From Leptospira fletcheri (GTDB lineage Bacteria; Spirochaetota; Leptospiria; Leptospirales; Leptospiraceae), in assembly GCF_004769195.1 (NCBI RefSeq), contig NZ_RQET01000012.1, forward strand, positions 5,138-69,137: 64,000 bases of DNA, written 5' to 3'. The position numbers and the translations under genes were made by a program. This document shows, in pieces, positions 56,571 through 64,000 of this stretch (position 1 is its first letter; every line of letters begins with the position of its first letter). Below the pieces are notes generated by a model that made no database searches, was not told where the DNA came from, and saw only the letters and a program-made list of their open reading frames with translations.

Positions 56571-57933
56571 TCATTCCACCCATGTTCATCGAAGAGGATC
56601 CGCTGCCCTGTTGAAAGATCGTCGTAAGAGAAGGATTTCCCCCCACAGTAAAGGAATTCGTCACGTTATAGCTTTTTCCGTCGATCACGGAAATCGTTCC
56701 GTCGCTGAAGTTCGGTACGAAGATGTTCTGTACCGAATTCCCGGTCGAGTTCAGTGCGAAGGTTCTGTACGTTGTGGCGGCTTTTCCTACGGGAATCGTG
56801 CTCAAAAGATTCAGACTGGGAAGATTGGAGCTATCGTAAACGTACATCAGATTCGTGGAAGTAGAGGCGTCTGTCGAAGCCGTCGATACGAACAACCGTT
56901 TTCCGTCGGGAGATTGCTGCACATCCGAAAATCCTGTGCTACCCACGGTGATCGGAGTTTTTACACCGGTGCTAACGTTAATGATTTGTAAAGTTCCTTT
57001 GTTCGGGGAAGTGGAAGTATCCGTTCCCGCAAGAATCAGAAACTGTCCCGTGGTGTCCGATTTCAGAACGGAATATGTCGTTCCTACGCTTGCGATCGGA
57101 GTTCCCAATGCTCCCGTGTTTCCGTTTCCGGTCGGATCTATTACCGCTATACTTCCCGGACTTGCCGGAAGGTAGGTGTAAAATAGGTTCGTAAGAGAGG
57201 AATAAACCATTCCTTTCGGTTTGGAGGCCAGCGCAATCGTGTTCAAGATCCCTCCGGTTTGACTTAGGAAAGTGGGGGAATCTTCACTATTGTCGATGAC
57301 GGAAACCGTATTGTCTCCTTGGTTTGTAACCATGGCAAGCTTCGGATCCTGTGTTTGCGAGGCGGCGTCGTGCGGTCCCTTTCCCACACATAGGTTCGCG
57401 TGGGTATGAGCCAGAAGCACCGGATCCGAGGTGTCGTGGATGACCGAAAAGGATCCTTGGGTAGCTGAGCATAGAATCGGATCCGCACCTGTCGCGTTTC
57501 CGTCGTTTAACAACCAGCTATGGTCGGTATTCGCGGGATCCACATAGATCGTATTCGGATTCGTGCCTACCGAGAGCATCCTTAACGGAGAGGATCCTTG
57601 TCTTGCATCCAAAATTGCGACTTGATTTGCGCCCTTAACCGTGCTCAGGACATGGCCGGAACCGATTCCAGTGGCCGTCAAACCGCCGGGAATCGCACCG
57701 AAAGAAGTTCCGGGAAGTAAGGATACCGCTCCAGTCATGGAAACCTGAAGAACATTTACTCCGAAATTTCCGCTTCCTTGGTTCGCAATATAAACCAAAG
57801 CCTGGGGCTGGCTCATGACGATAAGGTCCATGGCTAGGATTCCGCGGTTGTGACTTCCATCCTTGGAAACTCCGCAATTTCCGAACGTCAATCCGAATAG
57901 CACCGTAAAAAATACGGCATGTATAGTTTTCAT
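56560..57933 (-). CDS. YVTN/YncE-like beta-propeller lipoprotein with Met-rich tail
   Basis: 457 residues. The signal sequence ends TFGNC, a lipobox. Then come about seven propeller repeats of the YVTN type, for example VYIANQGSGNFGV, NTIYVDPANTDHSW, MVTNQGDNTVSVIDN, SPDGKRLFVSTAS, and VPNFSDGTISVIDG. The C-terminus is low-complexity and Met-rich (SSSMNMGGMNGM), matching the Met runs of the next gene. Such propellers often bind metals, redox cofactors or cell-surface partners. It is the first gene of the coupled run. Confidence 0.82.
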   Translation of the reverse strand: MKTIHAVFFTVLFGLTFGNCGVSKDGSHNRGILAMDLIVMSQPQALVYIANQGSGNFGVNVLQVSMTGAVSLLPGTSFGAIPGGLTATGIGSGHVLSTVKGANQVAILDARQGSSPLRMLSVGTNPNTIYVDPANTDHSWLLNDGNATGADPILCSATQGSFSVIHDTSDPVLLAHTHANLCVGKGPHDAASQTQDPKLAMVTNQGDNTVSVIDNSEDSPTFLSQTGGILNTIALASKPKGMVYSSLTNLFYTYLPASPGSIAVIDPTGNGNTGALGTPIASVGTTYSVLKSDTTGQFLILAGTDTSTSPNKGTLQIINVSTGVKTPITVGSTGFSDVQQSPDGKRLFVSTASTDASTSTNLMYVYDSSNLPSLNLLSTIPVGKAATTYRTFALNSTGNSVQNIFVPNFSDGTISVIDGKSYNVTNSFTVGGNPSLTTIFQQGSGSSSMNMGGMNGM

Positions 57934-58122
57934 ATTATAAATACCTAATGTTATTTCTCCGTCCTGGCGATTCTCTTCCCGAGCTTTGGAGAGCTTAGGA
58001 CTCGAATCGATTTCTCTCTATTTTCGAAAGGTGCGCCGATCGCTTTAAGGCCCTATGACAATAGAGGAAAGATTGCGGAATGGGAGAATTGCCCTTCCGC
58101 GTCGCCTGAATGTTCCGGAAAT

Positions 58123-58563
58123 TTAAAAGTGGGAAGGGGGTCGGAGGATGCGGTGAGAGTGTCCTAATGTCAAAAGGGAATCCGAATCTGGCCAGGATTC
58201 GAAGGCATAAAATTCCGGACGAATCCGTAAGGTGAGCTTTCCCTTTAAAAAAGGACTGGCAACGGTTAAAGTTCGAGAGGATTTTTCGTGTTTTTTACAG
58301 GAGCATTTGTGGGGAGCCGATTCTTGGGCCTCTTTGGAATGGCAATTCCGTGCATTGTTTGCCGAAGAAATTCCTTTTGTTTCGGATTCCAGGATTTTCT
58401 TCGCGAACAACTGATCTTCTTCATGAGAACCATGAGTTTCGGAAGCGGAACCATGATTACAGGTACATACGGAAAAATCGTAATAATACCGTTGGAATGC
58501 GGCATGCATGGCTTGGCCCGCAAAGAGAAAGGCGATGAAAGCGATGAAGAAACGGTTGCCCAT
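58123..58563 (-). CDS. Small Cys/His-rich exported protein
   Basis: From ATG 58563 the protein has 146 residues: a signal peptide ending MHAAF, then a region dense in Cys and His (CTCNHGSAS, THGSHEED, CHSKEAQ, PHKCSCKKHEK) up to about residue 92, then a beta-rich tail with SHRILRPPSHF at the end. The Cys/His pattern is that of a metal-binding protein, perhaps copper or zinc. No family is recognised. It lies 189 bases upstream of the YVTN gene on the same strand. A longer start reaches 58671. Confidence 0.6.
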   Translation of the reverse strand: MGNRFFIAFIAFLFAGQAMHAAFQRYYYDFSVCTCNHGSASETHGSHEEDQLFAKKILESETKGISSANNARNCHSKEAQESAPHKCSCKKHEKSSRTLTVASPFLKGKLTLRIRPEFYAFESWPDSDSLLTLGHSHRILRPPSHF

Positions 58564-58778
58564 GCGAGTCCGGTACCAGGCTGGGATCGTTTTCAATCGG
58601 GTCAAGGAGAATCCATATACCGTTTGGGCATGATTTTTTACCGAAAAAAGCTGAGAAATAGAATGATTCAAAACTAAAAGCCCAGAAAAAATCCGCCTTC
58701 CTAGTTCGGTTAACGGAATCGGCTAAATTCAAAACTCGAATCGTAAAAAATCCAAATATCGAATAGGAAAATATCTTT

Positions 58779-58807
58779 TTTACTTTTAAAAAATTTCGGA
58801 CTATGAA
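58779..58807 (+). promoter_or_regulatory. Promoter of the chemotaxis receptor gene
   Basis: TTTACT (58779-58784), 17-base spacer, TATGAA (58802-58807), 15 bases before the ATG at 58823. It fits sigma70 rather than a flagellar sigma28 promoter. Confidence 0.4.
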
Positions 58808-58822
58808 TCCTTTCTCTTCGCT

Positions 58823-60898
58823 ATGAGTATTCGCATAAGAGTTTCCATCTATGTCTCTTTGGTTTTGCTCGCCGGTTTTGTTCTTTTGGCGACGTTAAAT
58901 TCCATTTCCTCCTACAGAAATCTAAAGAACGAAGTCGAAAGTAATTCGGAAGTCACCGCCGACCGCTGGTCCTTGGAAGTTAAGGATATGCTGGATGTCG
59001 GATTGGGAATGATTCGTGGTTTCCGATGGCCGTTGATTTACGCGACTCACGAACGGGCGCCCGTTCAAAAGGCCATGCAGGGGATGTTGTCTAGGAACAA
59101 AAAATGGTTCGGTTTCTGGCTGATCTACGAGCCAAACGCCTTTGACGGTCGCGACAACCAATTCGTGAACACTCCCGGTCACGATGCGACGGGTCGATTT
59201 ATTCCGTATTACAATAGGGGAAAAAGCGAAGAAGACCTCTTGCTGGAGCCTTGCGTCAATTTCGATCGCGAGGATGAAAAAGGAGAATTTTATAATATTC
59301 CAAAAAAGACGAACGAAATGGCCGTTATCGATCCGTACTTATATCCGGTAAACGGAAAGGACGTATGGATGATATCCCTTACGGCTCCCATCAGTGTAGA
59401 CGATAAATTCTACGGGGTCGCGGGGATCGATATCTCCCTGGACCAACTACAGGCATTTTTTAAGGGGATTAAACCGTTCCGCGGCCAGGGCTATATCAGC
59501 TTAATATCGCCGAAGGGATTGGTCGCAGCTCATAGCGTCGATATCGAAACGGTCGGCAAGATGATCGGCGATAAAGAAGAGCTGGATTACGTATTGAAGA
59601 AAAAAGACGAGGGGAAGAGATTCGATCGTCGTTCCGACGACCATATCCACTATTATACCCCTTTCCGGATCGGGAGAGAGACTAGATACTGGGTCGTAAA
59701 AGTAAGTATTCCCGAATCCATCTTCTGGAAAGAGTTAAGGAGCGTGATTTTGGAAAGTACGATCACTTCGGTGTTGATCTTGGTGGCTGTACTGATCGTT
59801 CTGAATTTGATCTTTAAGAAATTGATTAGCACGGGTTTACTCCAGGCGATAGGTTTCTCGGAAGAGATCGCGAAAGGAAACCTATCGGTCCACACCGATT
59901 ATGCGAATGACGACGAAATCGGCAAGGTATTGAATTCGATGTCTCAGATGAGGGACAGTTTACGTAAGATCGTTCTGGAAATCGGTTCGACTGCGGACAA
60001 AATGTCCAAGACTTCCGACGAGATGAACTCTTCTTCCGGCAATTTTTCCGAAGTGGCTCAGACCCAGGCTTCCGCAGCGGAACAATCTTCCGCAGCCGTG
60101 GAACAGTTGGCATCGTCCGCCGCGAACGTAGGCACCTCTATGGAAAAAGCGGTATCGAACATGAAAGAGATCGACGGTAACGTGATTCTGTTACGCGAAC
60201 AGATCACGAATATCAATCGGGAAATGCAAGGCTTAGCGACGCTCGCTACTGAATCCATGGCGGAAGCTGCCAGTGGAGAGAGTGCGATGAGTTCCTCTAC
60301 GAGGGCGATGGCCGGGATACGGGATTCCGCTTCTCGGATTTCCGAAATTCTTTCCATCATTACCGACATATCGGAAAAGACGAATCTACTCGCTTTGAAT
60401 GCTGCAATCGAGGCTGCAAGAGCGGGGGAAGCGGGAAAAGGCTTCGCGGTCGTTGCTGAAGAAATCGGAAAATTAGCGGCACAGACGGCCGCTTCCGTCC
60501 AGGAAATCGGCGATCTGGTGAATTCTACGAACGATGCGGTCACGAACGGAAACGCGAAAGTGGAAGAGGCATCCGACGTGCTCAAGCGTCTGAAGACGAG
60601 AGTGGAAGAGTTTGATCGTACGGCCAAGAGCGTTCTCGTATCCGTCAAAACCCAGGAAAATAATACGGTGGAAATCGGTCATAGTTCCACGAGTCTGATG
60701 AATTTCAGTCTTCAGATAGAGGAGGCGGTTCTGGAGCAGAAGCGGGCCACGGAAGAAATCACGAAAACGATCCTAAGTATTTCGGAAGGAACGCAAGAGA
60801 TCGCAGCTGGGGCCGATCAGGTTACGAGTTACTCCGGTCAGATGAGGGGTCAGGCTACGCAACTGACCGGTTTGGTCGGTCGTTTTCAAACGAACTGA
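58823..60898 (+). CDS. Methyl-accepting chemotaxis protein with Cache sensor
   Basis: A 691-residue receptor: first membrane helix at about 8-28, a large periplasmic dCache-type domain (about 35-305, with [15 protein letters not shown] and [12 protein letters not shown]), second helix near 310-335, HAMP domain, and a cytoplasmic signalling domain with the conserved hairpin tip [17 protein letters not shown] and [12 protein letters not shown]. dCache domains bind small ligands such as amino acids or organic acids; the specific ligand is not evident. There are no che genes next to it. Confidence 0.95.
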   Translation: MSIRIRVSIYVSLVLLAGFVLLATLNSISSYRNLKNEVESNSEVTADRWSLEVKDMLDVGLGMIRGFRWPLIYATHERAPVQKAMQGMLSRNKKWFGFWLIYEPNAFDGRDNQFVNTPGHDATGRFIPYYNRGKSEEDLLLEPCVNFDREDEKGEFYNIPKKTNEMAVIDPYLYPVNGKDVWMISLTAPISVDDKFYGVAGIDISLDQLQAFFKGIKPFRGQGYISLISPKGLVAAHSVDIETVGKMIGDKEELDYVLKKKDEGKRFDRRSDDHIHYYTPFRIGRETRYWVVKVSIPESIFWKELRSVILESTITSVLILVAVLIVLNLIFKKLISTGLLQAIGFSEEIAKGNLSVHTDYANDDEIGKVLNSMSQMRDSLRKIVLEIGSTADKMSKTSDEMNSSSGNFSEVAQTQASAAEQSSAAVEQLASSAANVGTSMEKAVSNMKEIDGNVILLREQITNINREMQGLATLATESMAEAASGESAMSSSTRAMAGIRDSASRISEILSIITDISEKTNLLALNAAIEAARAGEAGKGFAVVAEEIGKLAAQTAASVQEIGDLVNSTNDAVTNGNAKVEEASDVLKRLKTRVEEFDRTAKSVLVSVKTQENNTVEIGHSSTSLMNFSLQIEEAVLEQKRATEEITKTILSISEGTQEIAAGADQVTSYSGQMRGQATQLTGLVGRFQTN

Positions 60899-60907
60899 TT
60901 TTTCGGA

Positions 60908-60946
60908 AAAGGAATTCGTTTCCGTAAGTCGGGATCGAATTCCTTT
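60908..60946. terminator. Hairpin between convergent genes
   Basis: AAAGGAATTCG (60908-60918) pairs exactly with CGAATTCCTTT (60936-60946), an 11-bp stem with a 17-base loop. It lies between the receptor stop and the stop of the convergent AhpD-like gene. The T-runs after it are weak on both strands, so bidirectional termination is only probable. Confidence 0.5.
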
Positions 60947-60949
60947 CTC

Positions 60950-61393
60950 CTAGATCATCAGCGCCTGCATTCCGGTCGAAATCGCGATCCTATTCCAGGA
61001 ATTGATCGTATTGATCAGAACAACCAGAGCGACGAATTCGCGCTCGTCGAAATGTGCTCTCGCGTTTTCATAGGCCTCGTTCGGAACTCCCTTCTCGGAG
61101 ATTCGGGTAACGTATTCCGTTATTTCTAGAGCAGCTCTTTCCTTTTCGGAATAACACGGCGCTTCTCTCCACGCATTCAGAAGATAGATCCTTCTTTCCT
61201 TCTCTCCGAAGGCCCTCGCGTCCTTGGTATGTGTTTCGATACAATATGCACAGCCATTGATCTGGGAGGCTCGTATTTTGACTAGTTCGTATAACTGCGG
61301 TTCTATTCCTCCTGATTTCGAGAATTTTTCCATTTTTAGCATCGCTTCCAAGGCTTCCGGATAAGCTCTTGCGTAATTCAATCTTAGGCCCAT
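60950..61393 (-). CDS. Carboxymuconolactone decarboxylase/AhpD-like protein
   Basis: 147 residues, all helical, with the AhpD-type redox motif CAYCIETH (Cys48, Cys51, His55). The sequence fits the alkylhydroperoxidase-like CMD family: LVKIRASQINGCAYC and AVLINTINSWNRIAIS near the C-terminus. It probably has peroxidase or disulfide-exchange activity in the cytoplasm. The gene is divergent from the ada-alkA gene, so a shared control region between 61394 and 61565 is possible. Confidence 0.9.
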   Translation of the reverse strand: MGLRLNYARAYPEALEAMLKMEKFSKSGGIEPQLYELVKIRASQINGCAYCIETHTKDARAFGEKERRIYLLNAWREAPCYSEKERAALEITEYVTRISEKGVPNEAYENARAHFDEREFVALVVLINTINSWNRIAISTGMQALMI

Positions 61394-61564
61394 TTTTCCC
61401 TCTTTTCAGTAGAGACGGAGGAAAGGTAAGGCTGTGACAAATTCCGGGTTTATTTTTTGAATTGTCGTCGGTGAGATTTCTGTTTTTTCTCCGAACTGCC
61501 GGTGTCGAAGAACAGGTCCGAAAATGGCGAGTCAAACCGGAGAAAGTATCGTATAGTGTCGTCG

Positions 61565-62986
61565 ATGTTGGACGCGAATATTTGTTACCAAGCGATTTTG
61601 ACCCATGACTCCAGGTTCGACGGGGTATTCTTTATTGCGGTCAAAACCACTAAAATCTATTGTCGTCCGATTTGCAGGGTAAGGGCTGCACATTTCAAGA
61701 ATTGCTCGTTTTACCCGAGCGCCGCCGCCGCGGAAGTCGCCGGTTACAGACCTTGTTTAAAATGTAGGCCGGAACTCGCACCCGGTTACTCGTCGATGGA
61801 AGCGACAAGTCGTCTCGCGAATCAGGCGATGCAGATGATAGAAGAAGGCGCATTGAGCGAGGGTTCCGTGGAGGATCTCGCGGAGGAATTCGGAGTGACT
61901 TCGCGTCATTTAAGGCGGGTGATCAAAAGCGAATTCGGGGTTTCTCCGATCGAGTTGGCTCAAACCCAGAAATTGCTTTTGGCAAAGCGTCTATTGACGG
62001 ACACAGACCTTCGTGTGACGGACATCGCGTTTGCGAGCGGTTTTTCCAGTCTGAGGAGATTCAATGCCCTCTTTAAAGGAAGGTATCGGATGGTTCCGAG
62101 CCAATTCCGAAGGACTCGGGTCGCGGCTCGCGACACGGATTATGTAAATTGTGATCTGAGTTTTCGACCTCCTTTCGATTGGAGAACTTTATTAGATTTT
62201 TTGAATCAAAGGCTTCTGCTCGGAGTGGAATCCGTCCAGGAAGAAACCTATAGTCGGACCGTATCTATCGTGGGCTTTCAAGGAACGGTTTCCGTTTCTC
62301 CGATTTCCGGAAAGGATATGCTACAGGCTAAGATCGGCATTTCCTTACTTCCCGTCTTGGTGCCCGTACTTTCCCGTTTGCGGAAATTATTCGATTTGAA
62401 TGCCGAACCCACTTTGATTTCGAAACGTCTTGGTAAATTGTCCGTAAAAAATCCCGGACTCCGAGTTCCCGGCGCCTTCGATACGTTCGAAGTCGGAATC
62501 CGCGCAATCTTGGGCCAACAAATCAGCGTAAAGGCCGCAACCACGCTCGCGGGAAGATTTGCAGAAAAATTCGGGATTAGAGTGGAAACGGAGATCTCAG
62601 GTCTGACCCATCTGATGCCGGATGCGGAACGGATCGCCAAAACCGACGCGAAGAAAATCGCTTCTCTGGGAATGCCTATAGGTCGAGCCGAGACGATTCT
62701 GAATTTTTCAAAGGCGGTAGCGGAAGGGAAGTTGGATCTCCGACCCGACGGGAACTTCGAGGCACAGCTCGCCGAACTTATGAAGATCAAAGGCATCGGA
62801 AAGTGGACCGCGGAATACATCGCGATGCGGGGATTGAATTGGCCCGACGCGTTTCCGCATACCGATTTAGGAATACGTAAAGCGTTGGGAGAGGACAATC
62901 CTCGTAAAGTGTTGGAAAAGGCGGAGTCTTGGAGGCCGTGGCGTTCGTACGCGACCATGCATCTATGGAAATCATTGGAGGAATGA
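61565..62986 (+). CDS. Ada-type sensor fused to AraC regulator and AlkA DNA glycosylase
   Basis: Three modules in one 473-residue protein: an Ada N-terminal Cys4 methyl-phosphotriester domain (FDGVFFIAVKTTKIYCRP, then CRVR, FKNCSFY and PCLKCRPE), an AraC-type helix-turn-helix (GVTSRHLRRVIKSEFGVSP and FASGFSSLRRFNALF), and an AlkA 3-methyladenine glycosylase (VGIRAILGQQISVKAA, then the helix-hairpin-helix KIKGIGKWTAEYIAMR with the catalytic Asp in PHTDLGIRKAL). It senses and repairs alkylated DNA. It is followed after 2 bases by ogt, forming a repair operon. Confidence 0.92.
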   Translation: MLDANICYQAILTHDSRFDGVFFIAVKTTKIYCRPICRVRAAHFKNCSFYPSAAAAEVAGYRPCLKCRPELAPGYSSMEATSRLANQAMQMIEEGALSEGSVEDLAEEFGVTSRHLRRVIKSEFGVSPIELAQTQKLLLAKRLLTDTDLRVTDIAFASGFSSLRRFNALFKGRYRMVPSQFRRTRVAARDTDYVNCDLSFRPPFDWRTLLDFLNQRLLLGVESVQEETYSRTVSIVGFQGTVSVSPISGKDMLQAKIGISLLPVLVPVLSRLRKLFDLNAEPTLISKRLGKLSVKNPGLRVPGAFDTFEVGIRAILGQQISVKAATTLAGRFAEKFGIRVETEISGLTHLMPDAERIAKTDAKKIASLGMPIGRAETILNFSKAVAEGKLDLRPDGNFEAQLAELMKIKGIGKWTAEYIAMRGLNWPDAFPHTDLGIRKALGEDNPRKVLEKAESWRPWRSYATMHLWKSLEE

Positions 62987-62988
62987 AA

Positions 62989-63570
62989 ATGTATTATTAC
63001 GGAAAAACCCAGAGCCCGATCGGAGAGATTCTGATTCTTTCCGACGGAAAAGACATCATAAAAGTGAATATGAGTAAGCAAAAATATGCGGCTGAACTCG
63101 ATTCGAAATGGGTGGAGGATCCGAGTTTAAAACCGATCTCTCTCGCGATCCGACAATTCGAGGAATACTTTGCCGGCTCCAGGAAAGAGTTTGATCTTCC
63201 GATTTCTTTTTCCGTCGGCTCTCCGTTTCAAAGGCAGGTCTGGCAGGAACTCACTCGGATTCCGTTCGGGACTCTCATTTCCTACGGCGAATTAGCTCGT
63301 AGGATCGGAAATCCGAGCGCTTCCAGGGCAGTAGGTCTTGCGAACGGAAAAAATCCGATCGCGATCATCGTACCTTGTCATCGAGTGATCGGTTCCAATG
63401 GGAGTCTAACGGGATATGGCGGAGGGTTGGATAGAAAGAAATTTCTCTTGGAGTTGGAATTGAGACAAGGAAAAGCTTCCGAGCTGTCCGATCCGGATTT
63501 GCTTCGGGGAATTCGGAAATGGATTCATTTGGAACAGGAGGCCGATCTGTTCGAAGCCGGGACTAGGTAG
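62989..63570 (+). CDS. ogt: Methylated-DNA--protein-cysteine methyltransferase
   Basis: A 193-residue O6-alkylguanine-DNA alkyltransferase of the Ogt class. The active site IVPCHRVIG has Cys130; the DNA-binding helix-turn-helix is ISYGELARRIGNPSASRAVGLANGKNP split across residues 97-123; GGGLDRKKFLLELE follows. The ATG at 62989 is chosen because GGAGG lies 7 bases upstream; the ATG at 62983 is too close. The repeat element begins at the stop codon. It acts with the upstream Ada-AlkA protein in alkylation repair. Confidence 0.93.
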   Translation: MYYYGKTQSPIGEILILSDGKDIIKVNMSKQKYAAELDSKWVEDPSLKPISLAIRQFEEYFAGSRKEFDLPISFSVGSPFQRQVWQELTRIPFGTLISYGELARRIGNPSASRAVGLANGKNPIAIIVPCHRVIGSNGSLTGYGGGLDRKKFLLELELRQGKASELSDPDLLRGIRKWIHLEQEADLFEAGTR

Positions 63571-63763
63571 TGTTTTAGCGAGGGGATTTGAGGCGGACTT
63601 GTGGGCCAATTGTTGCCCGTTTCTCCATCCTAAAAGGTCTTTCTTGTAGGAGTTCCTACAAGAATTTGCATAAAAAACGTTCTTGTCGAAATGAGAAAAT
63701 TCTGATAAGGGATCGGGGGTACCACCGCACCGGCCCCCTCCCAGAGTAGGGTGGGGGCCTCCT
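63568..63763 (-). repeat. Dispersed structured repeat, copy B
   Basis: The same element as copy A near 18.5 kb, in opposite orientation. On the minus strand it reads: C-rich hairpin with TACTCT loop (63735-63756), the GCCGGTGCGGTGGTACCC block, TATCAGAATTTT (63696-63707), a long palindrome TCTTGTAGGA-AC-TCCTACAAGA (63642-63663), ATTGGCCCAC (63601-63610), and AAAACACTA, whose end forms the ogt stop codon region. It is about 60 bases shorter than copy A because of internal deletions or insertions. Confidence 0.75.
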
Positions 63764-64000
63764 CTAAAAAATCGAAAGAATTCCTTACGTTTTTCCTTGA
63801 CGGGCCAACTCGATTCCCTACATTGGTTTTTACGGCCTTTTTCGTATGGAAAATCGCCGGCAAAGCTGAACAGGTTTTTAAAAACGGAATTTTCCCTTTT
63901 TGAAAATTTTGCAGAGGCAAATACCAAGTTCCTTAACAACAATATAACTGCGAATGAGAAATAAAAAAGCTGAGATTGAGATCGGGGATTAAGAGTTCCA
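63764..64000 (+). promoter_or_regulatory. Right-edge intergenic region with candidate promoter
   Basis: TTGACG (63797-63802), 16-base spacer, TACATT (63819-63824) is a fair sigma70 promoter pointing to the right edge. No start codon with a good ribosome site and long frame follows before the window ends, so its gene may begin outside. The rest is AT-rich with nothing else recognisable. Confidence 0.35.

Noticed and set aside
63406..63942. Minus-strand 178-aa frame at the right end
   Set aside because: It overlaps ogt and the repeat in antisense and has no protein-like features.

Overview
The window reads as a piece of spirochaete chromosome, most probably Leptospira, from a lineage with fairly balanced base composition (intermediate or saprophytic clades are my guess; this is inference). 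The grounds are a FlaA-like flagellar-sheath-type protein, spirochaete-style lipoproteins with loose lipoboxes, several 7TM-DISM-like sensors and RsbU/SpoIIE phosphatases, a membrane-bound AraC regulator, and many exported proteins of no known family. Coding density is high and both strands are used. No phage, insertion sequence, rRNA, plasmid gene or CRISPR array is visible.

Layout. 1-6.9 kb: 5'-truncated ChaN-like protein, a class A penicillin-binding protein with a zinc-ribbon N-terminus, an unknown exported protein and an SdsA-type alkylsulfatase lipoprotein. 6.9-7.3 kb: minus-strand tRNA-Thr and tRNA-Tyr with a duplicated tRNA 3' end. 7.3-13.7 kb: 4-TM protein, orphan transketolase N-terminal half, SirB1-like protein, polyprenyl diphosphate synthase, small membrane protein, Thr-rich lipoprotein and an MBL hydrolase. 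13.7-17.3 kb (minus): lipase-chaperone-like protein, Lnt and a 3'-5' exonuclease domain. 17.4-27.1 kb: PdxB-like dehydrogenase, repeat copy A, FlaA-like protein, ComF, DinB, RecQ, MnmC and DusA. 27.1-33.2 kb: RsbU-like phosphatase, MBL protein, 7TM-DISM pseudokinase and a di-heme peroxidase behind a Per/Fur-type box. 33.2-41.2 kb: citrate synthase homologue with altered active-site motifs, membrane AraC, M24 peptidase, then a four-gene run of metal-dependent hydrolase, SDR, alpha/beta hydrolase and RNA methyltransferase. 41.3-48.2 kb: class I isoprenoid enzyme, MarR-SDR pair with matching palindromic operators, second RsbU-like phosphatase, FGE-fold protein, DinB-fold protein and another SDR. 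48.5-53.2 kb: methyltransferase, tandem DUF2147 genes, M14 carboxypeptidase and EamA transporter. 53.3-58.6 kb (minus): a six-gene exported-protein cluster. 58.8-64 kb: chemotaxis receptor, AhpD-like protein, Ada-AlkA fusion with Ogt, and repeat copy B.

How genes work together. Clear functional units are the Ada/AlkA + Ogt alkylation-repair operon, the MarR-SDR autoregulated unit, the translationally coupled lipase-chaperone-like/Lnt pair, and the coupled YVTN propeller / Met-rich beta-barrel / cytochrome c / YceI / DUF5777-like operon, preceded by a small Cys/His-rich exported protein. That last cluster is my best candidate for an undescribed system: its Met, His and Cys content suggests envelope copper handling or electron transfer, but this is inference.

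The strongest non-coding signals are a roughly 200-250 bp structured repeat present twice in opposite orientation (18.5 and 63.7 kb), a strong terminator with no gene to terminate (11.6 kb), and several genes whose promoter -10 box lies only 3-7 bases before the start codon, suggesting leaderless mRNAs.
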